Shown: piece after piece, positions 13,036-25,600 of the stretch
How the letters are laid out: each line of letters starts with the position of its first letter
How positions within the stretch are numbered: position 1 is the first letter of the stretch
Origin: Gymnothorax reevesii
Lineage: Eukaryota > Chordata > Actinopteri > Anguilliformes > Muraenidae
DNA length: 64,000 nucleotides
Assembly: GCA_029721435.1 (NCBI GenBank)
Contig: CM056583.1
Location: 58,370,120 to 58,434,119, forward strand
Direction: 5' to 3'
Position numbers and translations under genes: made by a program
The notes under the pieces: model-generated
Told to the model about the DNA's origin: nothing
The model's input: the letters and a program-made list of their open reading frames with translations, nothing else
The model's database searches: none

Positions 13036-14905
13036 CAAGCTACAGCCATCTCTATGTCTCACTGAATGTTCAAGAGTTGCATTTGTCATCACTCACCTCT
13101 CTGGATGTGCCAGGGACTGGGCTGCCACCTGTTGGGAGGCAGGGGATCCTGCAGTGTTATTGTTTGCTGCCTTCTCTGAAGAGAAGAGAAACATATTTGA
13201 CTGGTCCAGGTCCAGCCATGCCGCTGCCTGGAAGTCACTCCAGTTTCACCGAGGCCACCCCTCAGCGTCTGAATATTCCATCCACTTCCATACCCTGGCT
13301 ATACACATTGGCATGCCCGGGCATTGTATGACACCTACAGTACTTATTTAGCTTGTCAGAATGGGTCCAGGATAAGTTAGCCACTTGCATCCTTCCTCCA
13401 GATCTGGATCAGCTCATCGACTTGTTAAGAATTGACGTTTGGCTGCAACGGCAGCGGTTGGACAGGCAACCGAGGATACGGGCATCTTCCCTGCCTACAT
13501 CCCAGAATTATAATTAATATTCCCATCTGGCTCTTCTGGGACCCATAACTGTTGACTAGGCTTTGCTTCACAAGCTGCCCCCTGAAGCACGACTATACTG
13601 GATAAGACTGAATCTATCCCTGTACTCCAAAAGTGCTATTTAGGCCATTGCTGAATGACCTAATTAGCGGACGTGAGTGACATCTGATGGAGATGTACTG
13701 TTGGATGCTGCTGTCTCATCCACTCGTCCACTGTCCTGTTTGCCTGACCTGGCAGGGTCGCCCAATTACCACATGGGCTTTAGTCGACTCACGCACTAAT
13801 GGGAACTTTATACATCTTGATATTGTTCGTCGACTGAGGGTTTTGACCGCACAACTGTCAGTACCCGTCTGGTCCGAGGGTCTCCCCAGGATTGCCCTTC
13901 CTGACATCAATGAGGCCTTTGAGGAGTGGAGGCACTAGTTAGAGGGGTCCAGGCTCCCCTTCTTCATCTCGACAGGCCATCGCAACCTGGAGTAACTCTC
14001 TATTGCTAAGAGGCTTAATCCTAGCTCAGTGGTCCCTCTTCTTTGCAAGATTCAACTTTAATGTACCAACTCGGTACTAAAAATACTAAGCTGGACTTCC
14101 TGTCACATCTGTATCCTTCAGTGCTCGAAGATCCACCAAATACTATCCTTCTCGGTAGCTATCATCAGGGCAGGCTGCCACCAAGCTCCAAGTTGGGAGT
14201 TAGATTGAAGAGGCGTTGCGGTCCTCTTCCTCTCCACCCTGCACTCCACCTTGTCATCTCCTTGTCCCTGCGAGCGTGAGAAGCAATTTCTTAGTCTGGG
14301 GCCATGCCTCTCTGCTGGCATGCAATCCCGGACTCTCTCGCACTCTCCCCCTTGAGCATTAGTGCTTTTGAACGCTAACCATCTGCCGGGACACCCAGTC
14401 ATTCATCGCAGCTAGTACTGTGCTCATCCACTCCAAATCAAGTAACCAGTGACCCTGTAGTCTGCTGCAGCTCTTGGAAGTTACCAACTGACTGTGGGCT
14501 TGTATAGCCATGGATTTCATCATGGCACTGCCCCCCTCTGCTGAGTTCATGGTCATTCCTACCATTGTTGCCCAATTCTAAAATTCTGCCCACTCTGCTC
14601 CATTGCTTAAGTTCCCCACTGCTAAGGAGGCTGCTGTACTCCTCTGTCAACACATGGTTTGCCTTCACAGTGGGCCTCAAGAGGTGGTCCCAGACCATGG
14701 TCCCCAATTTACTATTCGCTTCTGGGAGGTCTTCTGCACCCTCGTGGGAGCCACCCCATGCCTCTCCTGTGGGTTCCACCCCGAAACCAGCAGCCAGGTG
14801 GAGAGCCTGACCCACGAGCTGGGCAAGGTTCTTCGCTACCTGACAGAGAGTAATCCTGGAAGGTGGTCTTGTCTGTTTACTTTGGTGGAACTGCCCCACA
14901 ATTAA
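13036..14905 (+). pseudogene. Ty3/gypsy LTR-retrotransposon relic (gag, protease, integrase pieces)
   Basis: Gag-like pieces lie at 13036-13340 (SRVAFVITHLSGCARDWA, then FHTLAIHIGMPG). A protease-like segment at 13750-13830 has ALVDSRTNGNFIHL, where the expected catalytic DSG is DSR. An integrase core at 14500-14905 shows AMDFIMALPPSAE, EVVPDHGPQFT and FHPETSSQVE. Reverse transcriptase is not visible and no LTRs were recognised. Stops and frameshifts show that it is dead. Confidence 0.75.
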
Positions 14906-15759
14906 TTACCAGTTTAGGCTGGTTTGGGCATGTCTCCTTGCCAATATCTCCATTTATATTAATTTCTATAAAATCACATTTTCCCAGTTAAAGGCAATTT
15001 TTTAAAAAAATCTTTTTTTTACACAATTTTACGAACTTCCAACTAGCTTCTAGCAAAATTCACAAAGTTAGCTATCTGAGAGCAGGCCAAAAAAGAACTG
15101 GGGAATGTTCAAGATCGCAGGATCAAGTGAGAGCTCTTGAGTTCTTGCCCCTTGAACTATTAAACTATGTATGGTCTCGCTTAGACGAGAGACAACATCA
15201 GTGAACAGTCTTGCCTTGATTTTCAAGAAGGCGTCCAGTATTGTAAACATCAGTATCCACTCTTTCGCACTGTTTGTTACGTACAATTTGAAGCAAACCC
15301 TAGTGGGCAGCCATGTTGGAATATGGGCAAGAACTTGCATGTCATTCAAAACTTGGGAGACTTTGCCTTGTGATACCTAAGCGTGAGACCCTTTTGTAGT
15401 CTTAAACATGCCCCAGGGGCGTTTTCGCAACTACATCCAGAAACATGTTTATGGTTTGATTATTGGTTGAGTGTTTTGGCGACTTTGGTTCAGCGTGAAT
15501 GACGTTATTGTTTCAACTAAATGAGAACAACAGGTTGAGGTGGCCTCAGTGCCAATTTAAGATGGCAGAAAGGAAATGCACCAAAATTTTGACACTTTCA
15601 TGTTTGCTAACAAAACAACCACGTCCATGAATAATTTTTGGCTTGGTGTTTTTACACTCATGTGTAAATATGTTTCTGGCCATACATTTGATGTCAAAAG
15701 CATGTTTCTGGTTCTTGTCGCAAAAAGGCCCCAGGACATCTTTACCTTATCCAAGGTAA
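14906..15759. other. DNA between two gypsy relics, unassigned
   Basis: No recognisable domains in either strand, only short open frames. Confidence 0.4.
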
Positions 15760-16893
15760 TTAACACACGGGGTGGATGAGATGAAAATAAGTTTTGCCCA
15801 GCCCCTGGTTCAGCCTCTTTACCTGGGTGTTGGTCTCTGGGTAGAACCCCGTGGATAGAGATGGAGTGGTGTCACCAGGGTGTAGAAAGCCCTCTAGAAG
15901 CAGCTGGAAAATTGGGGACCATGGTCGGAGAACGCCTCCTGGGTTGCGCTGTGGAAATGGACCACTTGATGTAATAAGCACTCAGCAGTCTCCTTAGCTG
16001 TGGGTAGCTTAGCAGATGGTACGAAGTGGGCTGCCCAGGAGAGAAAGTGAACCAATCAGAGAGAGGAAATACCATGACAAAATCTATGGCTATGCTGGTC
16101 CACGGTTGGTTGGGAACCTCTAAGGGCTGTAATCGGCTGCAGAGCCATTGGTTACCTGATTTGGAGCAGGCTGTTATGACTTGAAAATCACCACAAAGAG
16201 AACCAGCAATGACAACTTAAAACAAATTTATTCTTCCCTGATTAGGTCCAAAAAATTCTATAAAGAATTCACTTTGTTATCTTATAATAACACTCTAATG
16301 CAACTATGTAACTCTGATGCAAAAACAAAAACTCTACCAACTGACCAGAATCACAGCATTTATAAAGACTAAGAACATTCTGGAAAGATCTACTGGATTC
16401 CTTGGTGATCTGGCATTTTCCAGGTAAGAAGATGCCAGAAACTTCTTGAAAGCACTAGTTTATTTCATCACAAACAGTTTGTATTGTATCAGATCATGTG
16501 TTGCTACAAATAGACTGTTATAGAGACATACCAACAGAGGGTGCTGAATGATGAACAAAATAAACAAATAACTGACCAGTAAGGCAGCACAAATGGAATC
16601 TAACAAATCGCCATTTACATACATAACATACATAACAAGGCACACGCAGTACAGGCTGTGACAAACTTCGGGGTATCCTGGGTGATGGTTGGCCACCAAA
16701 AGTACTGATTAAGGAGGGTCAGGGTGTAAGAGATGATGGGATGGCAAGGCAGCTGATAGGCATGAGACCAGGAAAGAACCTTGCCTCTTACTTTCTCAGG
16801 GACAAAGAGAAAGTTGGGTGGAGCGTCCAGTGGAGAAGGACAGGACCACACTGCCTCTTCAACCGCACTTTCCACTTGCAGTTTGGCAGTCAC
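15760..16893 (-). pseudogene. Second gypsy relic, integrase region, opposite orientation
   Basis: The minus frame at 16893-16640 matches the integrase zinc-binding region (LFVPEKVRGKVLSWSHAYQ, CHP, YFWWPTITQDT, FVTACTACA). The core follows at about 16130-15760 (RRSPTMVPNFPAASRG, TGFYPETNTQVKRLNQ). About 450 bp of foreign sequence (roughly 16170-16630) separates the two blocks. It lies inverted to the relic at 13036-14905, whose integrase is of the same general type. Confidence 0.68.
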
Positions 16894-17780
16894 CGTAATA
16901 CAACAACCAAATGGTACAGATGAGATAAGCAGTTAATCTTAGTATTTTCCTACGTTTTGATATTATTTTGTATGTGAAGTGAAAATAGTGGGAGTGAGAG
17001 CAAGATCAAGAGATAATTTAATGATTTTATAGCTGCTGTCCACTCTGGCAGTGACATCGATCACTCTAAGTCTGAACGTGCCCTCTCACAGACTTCCTAT
17101 GTAAAAAGAAAAAAATGATAAATTGTAACTAAGGAATAAATGGTATAAATGGTAGAATAAAAGGTTAAAAAGTTTGAAAAAATTCACAAGGTAAAGTGAG
17201 CATCATGTCGTTGGAATGACATTTCTAGCTCAAAGTACGACAGAGTAAAAAATCGTTGAAATTTGCTGAATTTTCAATATGCCATCCCTTAGTTTCCTAT
17301 GTGGAAAAATGTAAACTAAATTGAATAAATCAAAAAATATAAAAGATTTTGAAAGGTTTTATAGGAGCAACCCAATCCCAAACAAGCTGATTTTTTTTGA
17401 AAATTTCAATGACTTTTTTTGCTTGAAGTCTGAAGAGGTAGTTAGGTGTCACAAAATGTGAGAAAGAAAGAATGAAAGAAAGAACTTTAACAACTTTCTT
17501 ACTGTTTATCTAATTGAAACCTGATGAAATGTCCTCAGCCACAACTTGGATGGATGGAGGCAATATTCATTTACAGTGTTGAGATGCAAAAATAGCCTAT
17601 GTTATCCCATGTACAGAGTGAATTGTTGAGGTCCGCTTGGATAAGAGGACAGACAGATTGCGTTTCCATTAGATTTTTTGAGATCAGAAGAGCCTGGTGA
17701 CATATACAGACAAGTGTAAATGCAATAGGCACAGGGAGCTGTTCCACAGGCACATTAAACTGCCAATTGAAAAATGCATT
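16894..17780. other. Intergenic DNA, nothing recognised
   Basis: AT-rich sequence with a short GAAA-rich patch near 17461-17484 and no supportable gene. Confidence 0.4.
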
Positions 17781-17789
17781 TCCATTTTA

Positions 17790-18375
17790 CTAGTGATCGA
17801 AAACCACGGTAAGATGAGACACAGTTGATTCAGCTTTCATTCTAGTTTTTAATCAGAACAATCCAAACTGAACTGAGGATTTCATCGCCACTTATATTAT
17901 ACATATTAAATTGCAAAATGCATTTCCATATGAATAAAGACCAAATTAAAAAAAGGCAATACAAAATACAATTAATTGATGTTTCTGTCTATTTTTTCAT
18001 CAAAGTAATCCTAACTGAATTGTGGATTGTATTGCCACGTTGCATGTTGAATTGCCAACTGGAAAATGCATTTTCAGTTTGAATGAACAAAAATTGCATA
18101 TTGAACTGCAAGTGCAAGTGTCTTGCCTTTTGAATAAAGGGACCAAATTAAAAAAATGCAATAAAATAATAATAAAATAAAAACTCAGCAATATGAAATA
18201 CAATTAATTGACCTGTCAGTCTAATTTTTCATCAAAGTAACCCAAACTGAATCGTGGATTGTATTTCTATGTTGCATATTGAACTAACGACTGGAAAACG
18301 CATTTTCAATTTGAATGAACAAAAATTGTATATTGAATTGCGATTGCAAAATGTCTTGCCATTTGAATAAATAAA
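17790..18375. repeat. Diverged tandem repeat, about 230-bp unit, three copies
   Basis: Blocks of the form TTTTTCATCAAAGTAA...TGGATTGTATT...TTGAAT...GAAAA.GCATTT...TTTGAATGAACAAAAATTG recur with starts near 17985 and 18216. A more diverged copy starts near 17825. The spacing is about 231 bp. A short TAAA run at 18367-18390 follows. Confidence 0.65.
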
Positions 18376-18489
18376 TAAATAAATAAATAACACAATCTGT
18401 AAATCACGAAATGCGAATTTAATCTCATAAAGCCAACTGACCAATTTATTGGTCCGTCAAAATCAGCTGCTATATTCAAACATGCAGAA

Positions 18490-18650
18490 CTTTAATCCTA
18501 TTTTAAAATCCCAAATATGTCCTGTTGAATAACAGGGAAATGGGTATTAAATTATGTACAAGATCGAGATGTTTACCATTTGAAGTAATCCTGTATAATA
18601 TTCAATATGTGTGATGTAGCTTCCGTGAAGCTCTACAACCACAAAACACG
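18490..18650. repeat. Dispersed segment shared with 30210-30390
   Basis: The stretches around TATGTCCTGTTGAATAACAG, GGGAAATGGGTAT.AAAT and GTGATGTAGCTTCCGTGAAG recur, diverged but in the same order and orientation, in xpo7 intron 3. I do not recognise a family. Confidence 0.6.
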
Positions 18651-18659
18651 TATGTGATA

Positions 18660-19380
18660 TGCATGTTTTTATGTTGAATCTACATAAGGGTAAACTTAAA
18701 GCCTGTTAAGTCAAGATATATGATGCACGTAAAGCTTCCAATTTGACCACGAGATGGCGGCATCAATTCAGTAAAATCATTGCCTTTCCTCTATTGATAA
18801 ACATCGGTGAGGCATGTTTTTAGAAGAAAACTCGTTAGTGTAATAACAGACGCTGCGTGATGTCGATATCATTCAACAATCTTTTTGCTACAATTTCAAA
18901 ATCAGCATCATGTATCAAAGGGTTGATTGAAAACTGACACCATTCATGTATGTTAATACAGGATCGGTGACTAACAATTCACACAGTTAATTAAATAACT
19001 AAGCACGTCCGCAACAGAAAGTCCGTGTGACGTATAAAGTTATAAACTGAGCATCTTGGGGTTCATGTTCCGTTTGAAGAAAGCAATAACAGCGTGCAAC
19101 ACGAACTTCGAATCGTAATGCTGCATAGCTTGTTAACTTATGCTGGCTGGGTCATGTCATCTCGAAGTATGGCATATTTCTGAACCAGGGGTCATTCATG
19201 AGTGATATATTTTTTTAGGATCTATTATAGGGACTTGTATCCCCCAGAATCCAAACGGTCCACGTGAAGAAAATTTCAGCATGTTTCTACAATGGTCAAC
19301 TTGAACCAAAAATTATTTATAGCTATTGCTGCATGTTACTGTTCTAGCCGATTTAATTAATGATTCGTTCCGACTCAGAG
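18660..19380. other. Upstream flank of xpo7, nothing definite
   Basis: No gene or clear repeat recognised. Confidence 0.4.
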
Positions 19381-19616
19381 TTAAACACGAAAGGCGCCCC
19401 ACCGAAAAGAATTCTGAGATTTCCCTTTAAGACCCATGTAAACAATACACCCGCGTCGAATGTTTCCGATGCAGTAACATTCAACGAACTTGCGTGTTTT
19501 CCTTAGTTCTGGTCCAAACCTGTAGTGCGTAAATTGCGTAAATGGCTGTTAGAATTTGGTGATTTGCGCGCATGCTCTTTGACTGGGGGGAGTGATCGGA
19601 GCATGAATGGAGCAAA
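19381..19616 (+). promoter_or_regulatory. xpo7: Probable xpo7 proximal promoter and 5' UTR
   Basis: This is the sequence just 5' of the xpo7 start codon. An NRF1-like core GCGCATGCTC (19568-19577, against GCGCATGCGC) lies about 40 bases upstream of the ATG. No TATA box was seen in a position I can anchor, and the transcription start is not defined. Two earlier ATGs (19603, 19607) are out of frame with the CDS. The promoter role is inferred from position. Confidence 0.4.
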
Positions 19617-19634
19617 ATGGCGGATCATGTGCAG
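19617..19634 (+). CDS. xpo7: xpo7 exon 1 (residues 1-6)
   Basis: ATGGCGGATCATGTGCAG encodes MADHVQ, in good initiation context (A at -3, G at +4). Donor GTAACC, phase 0. The intron that follows is 9.9 kb. The exon is too short for ORF finders and is placed by its match to the XPO7 N-terminus. Confidence 0.92.
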
Positions 19635-22600
19635 GTAACCTGACGTTTATGTTCAGCTAAGGTGAACATATATCGTGAATGGTGTGGTTTGCTTATGAGG
19701 GGATTTGAAATTCGCGGTTAGGATGAGGTAAAGCGAACTCATTTATGAGTTGAAAAATTGGGGTAAAGAACGCATGTTGCCGTGATCAGGTGGTCGCGAT
19801 CATGCTGACTTGTGGCCTGTCATCATGTTCATTGCTTCAGATGCGTTATGAAGTGGGGAATGTAAATCGGTGGAGACATTTGTGTTATGGCGAACGGGTC
19901 CAAGTACTATCCAGTAAGCCAGAGTTTTCTCCTGCCATGGTCTCACTGTCCAACAGCATGCTAGATCGATGCCATCTCACGTGTAAACAAGACATCAGAC
20001 AGATGGCTAGCTGTCCAATGCTATGGCCTGCCCTGCGTTTTGGGAATTAAAACTGAACTCAAGTTGCCACATGCACACCCCTCTGTCACAGTCTCGCTCG
20101 CAGCTCACTGCGGTGCACTAATGCTGGCTAGTTCTTCAAATCGGTTGGCTTGGAATGATCTTTTCGTATAGGGCAGCATTTGTTTTAGTCAGTGAACTTC
20201 GAACATTTTGTGAGGTATCGAAGCCGTTTTGTTAAGTTAGCATGCTTGGCTAATTCCCTGATTGGAGCGGAACACATCAACGTTAATTCTCCCGCGCAAT
20301 GCTATGCTTTTCAAATAAGTTTAAGCGAACCAGGAATTTGATGCAATGTAGCCATCGGCTGATCTGATTTCGCATTATCGTTAACTAACTAGCTGAACAT
20401 GTTTTTCATTCTGTTTATGACGGATAGCGGTCGTCTCTTTGCTAACACCGAATACGGCTGTCAGTGCTAATGTTAACTGTTTGACTGGGATGTCTCATTC
20501 AATTCGGCGCGTATTGGGACCAATCGCTCAAGGCGACTTTTCTAGGATGCTCGGTTGTAACAGTAACGCCTCATAATGAGCACAGTTGAAGCCATCAAAC
20601 AAGCTACAAGCTTTTCTTCCTTGTTTTAGAGATGGCTTGCTGCTTGTTCATTGGTGGTTTTGTACGGAGTATTAACTTGCATTAGTTCATTTTAATAGAC
20701 TGATTCGAACATCCTTCGAGCTTTGCACGGTTTTGAAATTGCCATTAGGCTACCGTTACTTGCTTATTTGTTTTTTTTTGTAAATTACATTCAGTCGGAC
20801 CGAATTGAAAAGGAGATTCTCTCTGGGCGAGATCGCATCATGTGATTTCATAATGTATTTTCCAGAACTTTGATCCAAATAAGTCTGTAGATGTCCAAAA
20901 AATGTATATTGATTTTTCATTAGTGCCTTTTGCATGTTAAACCCCGTTTTGTTGCGGGTAATTTTTAAATGCAATAGAAATGAATTATTTTTGTCCCTGC
21001 CTGCCAATGATCAGCCGTTAGGGGGATGCATTTTTCATTGGTGAATTGTGTAGACATGGCTATTTTCTCCATCACATACATTTTGTTTTTGTTTTTGTTT
21101 GTTTGTTTGTTTATGACGCAGATTTCACTTTTCTCTGCACCATGATCTTTTCCATTTTCTCCTAAGCCCCCAATACAACTAATACTCCACCTCCTGTCAG
21201 TTTTGTTTCTCTCTCGGTCTGGTCACCTAAGAGGTACTAGGCTGCGCTCTTTTTGTGATTCTAGTTATTATTACTGGTCCCCTGGGGAGAATCAGTGATC
21301 TGCCTGGTGGCTGGCAAATGGTGGCAGGATTGAGTCCTTGCAAGGGGCAGAGCTATTTTATACCCTTGTATCTCCTTCCTAAACTGCTTCCCCGGCTTCT
21401 TTGGTTGATATTCTGTGCTTCCCAGTATTACTAGTGCCCATAAGTGAAAATGCGCTAAACGAGATGGGAAAAGACTTTTTTTTTCGTCTGTCCTCAAGAT
21501 CTTTCATTCAGAATATTCGCAAAAATCTAACTTTTAACTGAAATGAAACAATTGAAGGGAACATGAAATTCTTGTCATGAAACAAATATTTTTTTTTCTA
21601 AAAAAAAAAAAAATTGTGTGCAACAATTATTGGTACCCTTTTCATTTTATGTTATGTGCAGCCTCCTTTTAGCAAGACTCTCAGTCTTCTACAATGAGTG
21701 ATGAGGTTTGTGAACTCATGGCACAGGATCTGAGACCGTTCTTCTGTCTAGATCCTTCAGGTTCCAGGGTCAACACTTGTGGACTCTTCAGCTCATCGCA
21801 TTAGTTTTCTATGGAATTTTGTTTGGGAACTGCGATAGCCATTGCAAAACCTTTATCATGTCATTAATGAACCATTTTTGTATAAATTGTTAGGACGTGC
21901 TTTGGATCATTGTCCTACTGGAATGTCTGACCTCAGCGCATTTTAACCTTCCTGGCAGAGGCTGTCAGGTTTTATTTAATATCTGCTACTAGTTGATGGA
22001 GTCCATGTGGTTTCCAAAATGCTCAGGGCCTTTGGACGAAAAACCACCCTGCAATGTCATAGGTCCTCCAACATGTTTCACAGTGGGTATGAGGTGCTTT
22101 TCTGTATGGCTATTTTTTAAGTCCATGCTAAACCCATCTATGATGTGTGTTGCTACAAAGCTCTGTTTTGGTCTCATCTGCCAGCAACCGTGCCTCTGCT
22201 CGATCTGTTCCCCCTGAGTTGCTGAAGCTATACAGTTGGTGAGTATTTGGATGGACCATCTAGGTAAACTAATTTGCTGCTGAAAGTGGTGTTAGTGGGC
22301 CAGTAGGTAGCAGTCTTCCATCTGGTGAAAGAATCCCCGATACCCCAATGCAGTAATTGGGACATGATACTGAAGGAGACTCCATCTTTTGGATGAGATA
22401 TTGCACCAAGGCCCTGGCACACTTTGGTCATTAAAGATCCCTTGACACTCTTCAACAAGAGAAGGAGGGTTCCCTGACGTCCTGGCTAAATTTTCTACGG
22501 GCTCTTTCAACCTACCACCTAATCATTCACAATTTAATGACTATGAAAATTGTCTTCTCCCTCCTCACCACAGCTGATGTGTGTAGAGTGCGCTCGCTCG

Positions 22601-25600
22601 CGTTAGTGGCTGATGTTAAATTACCCACGTTGGTGTTTCACATTGGTGGTGGAGAGATGAAATTACCCCCATTTGACTTTTAGGCACATTGAGTATCAGT
22701 GAGATGACGCTGTATAAATGCAGTGATCATTCATTCATTCTTTCCATTTTAGTCTCATCTGATCACATACCTGATCCCATTGAAAGTCTGACTAATCTTT
22801 TGCAAGCTTTAGGCTCTTTAGTTTTTGACTGGAAGGGTTGCTAGAAAAAAGCAAACAACTTGTGTTGTAGATGGCATCTGATGGTCATGTTGGAAACTTT
22901 CTGATCTCAAAAATCAAATAACCACTAGTTTTCCTGCTGCTAGTCAAACCATCCTCTTCAAGGTGCGTGGGGTTTTAGTACATGCACGTCCTCTTCTAGG
23001 CTGATTAACTTCTCCTGACGCTTTAAGGGTGCCTCTCATTCCATCTTTTCCTTGCATCTTAGTCCCTGCCACTTTGGCATGGGAGGACACTAGAGCCATT
23101 CCATCTCAAAAGGACCATGAGGCGACACCACCTTGTCACAGATTTAGTTGCTATATGTACATGGACAAAAATCCCAAAATTTTGGCTGTCAACTCCCAAC
23201 TGGTTACAAAATGGCAGCCATTTAAAAAATTGCCTTCTATGCGCGTCCCGACGTGCCCACCCGCTTTTTTCGCAATAAATCAAAAACCATAGCACCTATT
23301 GGCACCAAAATTAACACTCTCTAATGTTATTTTTTTCATGCTGATCCCGAATATGCAGTCAAATAAGTGATGGCACCTATGGTTTGGAAACTATTGGATG
23401 AAAACCCTTTTTGGGGGTACCGAAATGTGGCCCCCCTTATCTCAATGCTGCCACCTGATATCAAAATGGAACTTGTTTTATGCCAATCACCATCACTTTA
23501 TCTCTATAATATCAAAAAATTAGAGAGGTGTTCTGCTTTTTTTTATGTAATCCTCCAAAATGTCAAATAGATATTTTGTGAAAACAATGTCGCCATGTAT
23601 ACACACATATAAAGAGTAAATAGTAGCATCTATAGGGATATTGCAAAACTATGGCAAAAGGTCAGTAGTTTGTAGCCTAGTTATCTAGCATGGATTTGAT
23701 CTGCACAATCTGTACCCAGGTACCTTCTGACTCTGTAAGAGGTCACGTAAATAGTTGGGATGCACCGAAATGAAAATTTTTGGCCGAAGCCGAAAACCAA
23801 AACGCTGAAAGAAATTATTACATCAATTTTTAGTACCATTGCATTTATGGCTATGACTGTGTACTTATCTAACTAAAGTCAATGCATTGCAATGGCATAA
23901 ATTCACATTCATGCTTCTAAGAATAAATCAATTTCAAATTATGAATATATTTATTTAGCACCGACATTCCAACAAAGCACAAAATAAAATAAAATAATGT
24001 TTTACTTGGCCCCACTCACGAATAACCTACAGGCCTATAACTGACTGGCCTATTACTGGCTGCTGAAAAATTGTAAAATTAAATGTTACGTGACAACACA
24101 GCAGCCCACTGATTGGTCAGAGAGAATCCTCTATGGGAAAGAGCTCGCTTCCCTATTATCGCTCGGAAACTGGCTTCACTTGCCATCATTGAAGCAGGTC
24201 TTCTAATTGTGTTTTTGAAACGTGTGTTGTTTTTAGGAAGCTTTATAAATATACCGTTTGTCGCCTTACCTTACCTAACGAGGTTGAGTTTGTTCACCGA
24301 AGTTGCTGCATTTATGAAATGCGTTTCTTTGCCTGTTACCGTTCGTAGAGAAATTGGAAGCAACGGTGTTCCCCTAATTCCCCTTGAGAAAGTTATTATT
24401 CCGCCCCTATTTTACGAAAATGCGCGAAAAGTAACTTAACGGCTGCTGATGAAGGAAAAGTTCTCAGGAAAAATTTAAAACGCTGCCACCTCCTGCGATT
24501 TGCTACATGTTTTGCCTTCAGTTTCAAAGTGAAATGTTTATGAAGCCAGAGAGTCAAGCTAATAAACAATAATTGTTTTTTCGTGTGTTATTTGCTTCTT
24601 TTTATGGAGGAAAAAGGGTAAATTAACATCCTCGGTTTGTGGTGATTCCATTTTTTTCAGGAGTTGTAGTTGCATTATGGAATACTGATGGTACACAAAT
24701 GCCTTGAGAATATATTGCCTTTTTCTACGAATACTCTTTGCCTTTTACGGATATCATTGCTTGGCGATTTAGATTTATTTAATGTGCTACCGAATCAGGC
24801 ACAACACAAGCTGCTATCCAACATATCAGGACGGTGTTAAACAGAAACTACAATTATGCACTCGCGGACTTTATTGCCATAACGTGGTGACGGTAGTGCG
24901 CTTCCCCCGATGACATTTAACAAAGTTTAGTGTTGTTACCTCCGACCCTCCTGCTTCGAAGCTCGTGTCAAAGTATGAACCAGTTTAAGGCGGAGCAAAT
25001 GTATCAGCGCTTGCTTCGTTTGCTGCTGATCATGTGATCAGCTACATGCGAAGCTTCGTTCTAGCTCACATTCACGTGACCGCTTCGATTTGATTCAAAG
25101 GTGCGCAAAACGGGGCGCGCGCTTGTGGGTTTGAAGTAGTCGAGAGCGGTGTTGCGAGTCAGTCGTAACAAAGAGCAAATTTTAATGGAACGTGTAGCAA
25201 AGAGAGGTCGCTCAGAGATGTGGAAGCACTTTAATTTGATTTCCCTTTACAAGGTTGGCAATAGACAGGCTAAAATTTTTATTACGCAAATATGGACACA
25301 ATTAAAACAGGAAAAAAACTGTTTTATTCATATAGGAATCTGTGTATTTACTAGATAACTTGAACCAATAAATTTTCATAACCATGTTCAACCAACAGTG
25401 ACTGGGCCAAAATACACCGGTGGGCTACTCCAAACATACTGCACTACAGGTTTTGAACAGCAGAGGTCATGATAGAGTTTGATGCATTGAATGAATGAAC
25501 CTTTTTCCGATACAATTGGCTGGAAAGCTTCACTTGTTCCAGAAGCTTCACTTTGCCATCACTAACAAAATCGACGGAATAAAATTCCAGACGGGCGCGT

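Noticed and set aside
15068..15349. 93-codon minus-strand frame between the gypsy relics
   Set aside because: No gypsy or other domain recognised, and overlapping frames are equally open.
19603..19609. Two ATG codons upstream of the xpo7 start
   Set aside because: Both are out of frame with MADHVQ. At most they are short upstream frames.
24113..24439. 108-codon plus-strand frame inside the hAT element
   Set aside because: Hydrophobic but without any recognisable domain, and not aligned with the BED remnant. Probably chance.
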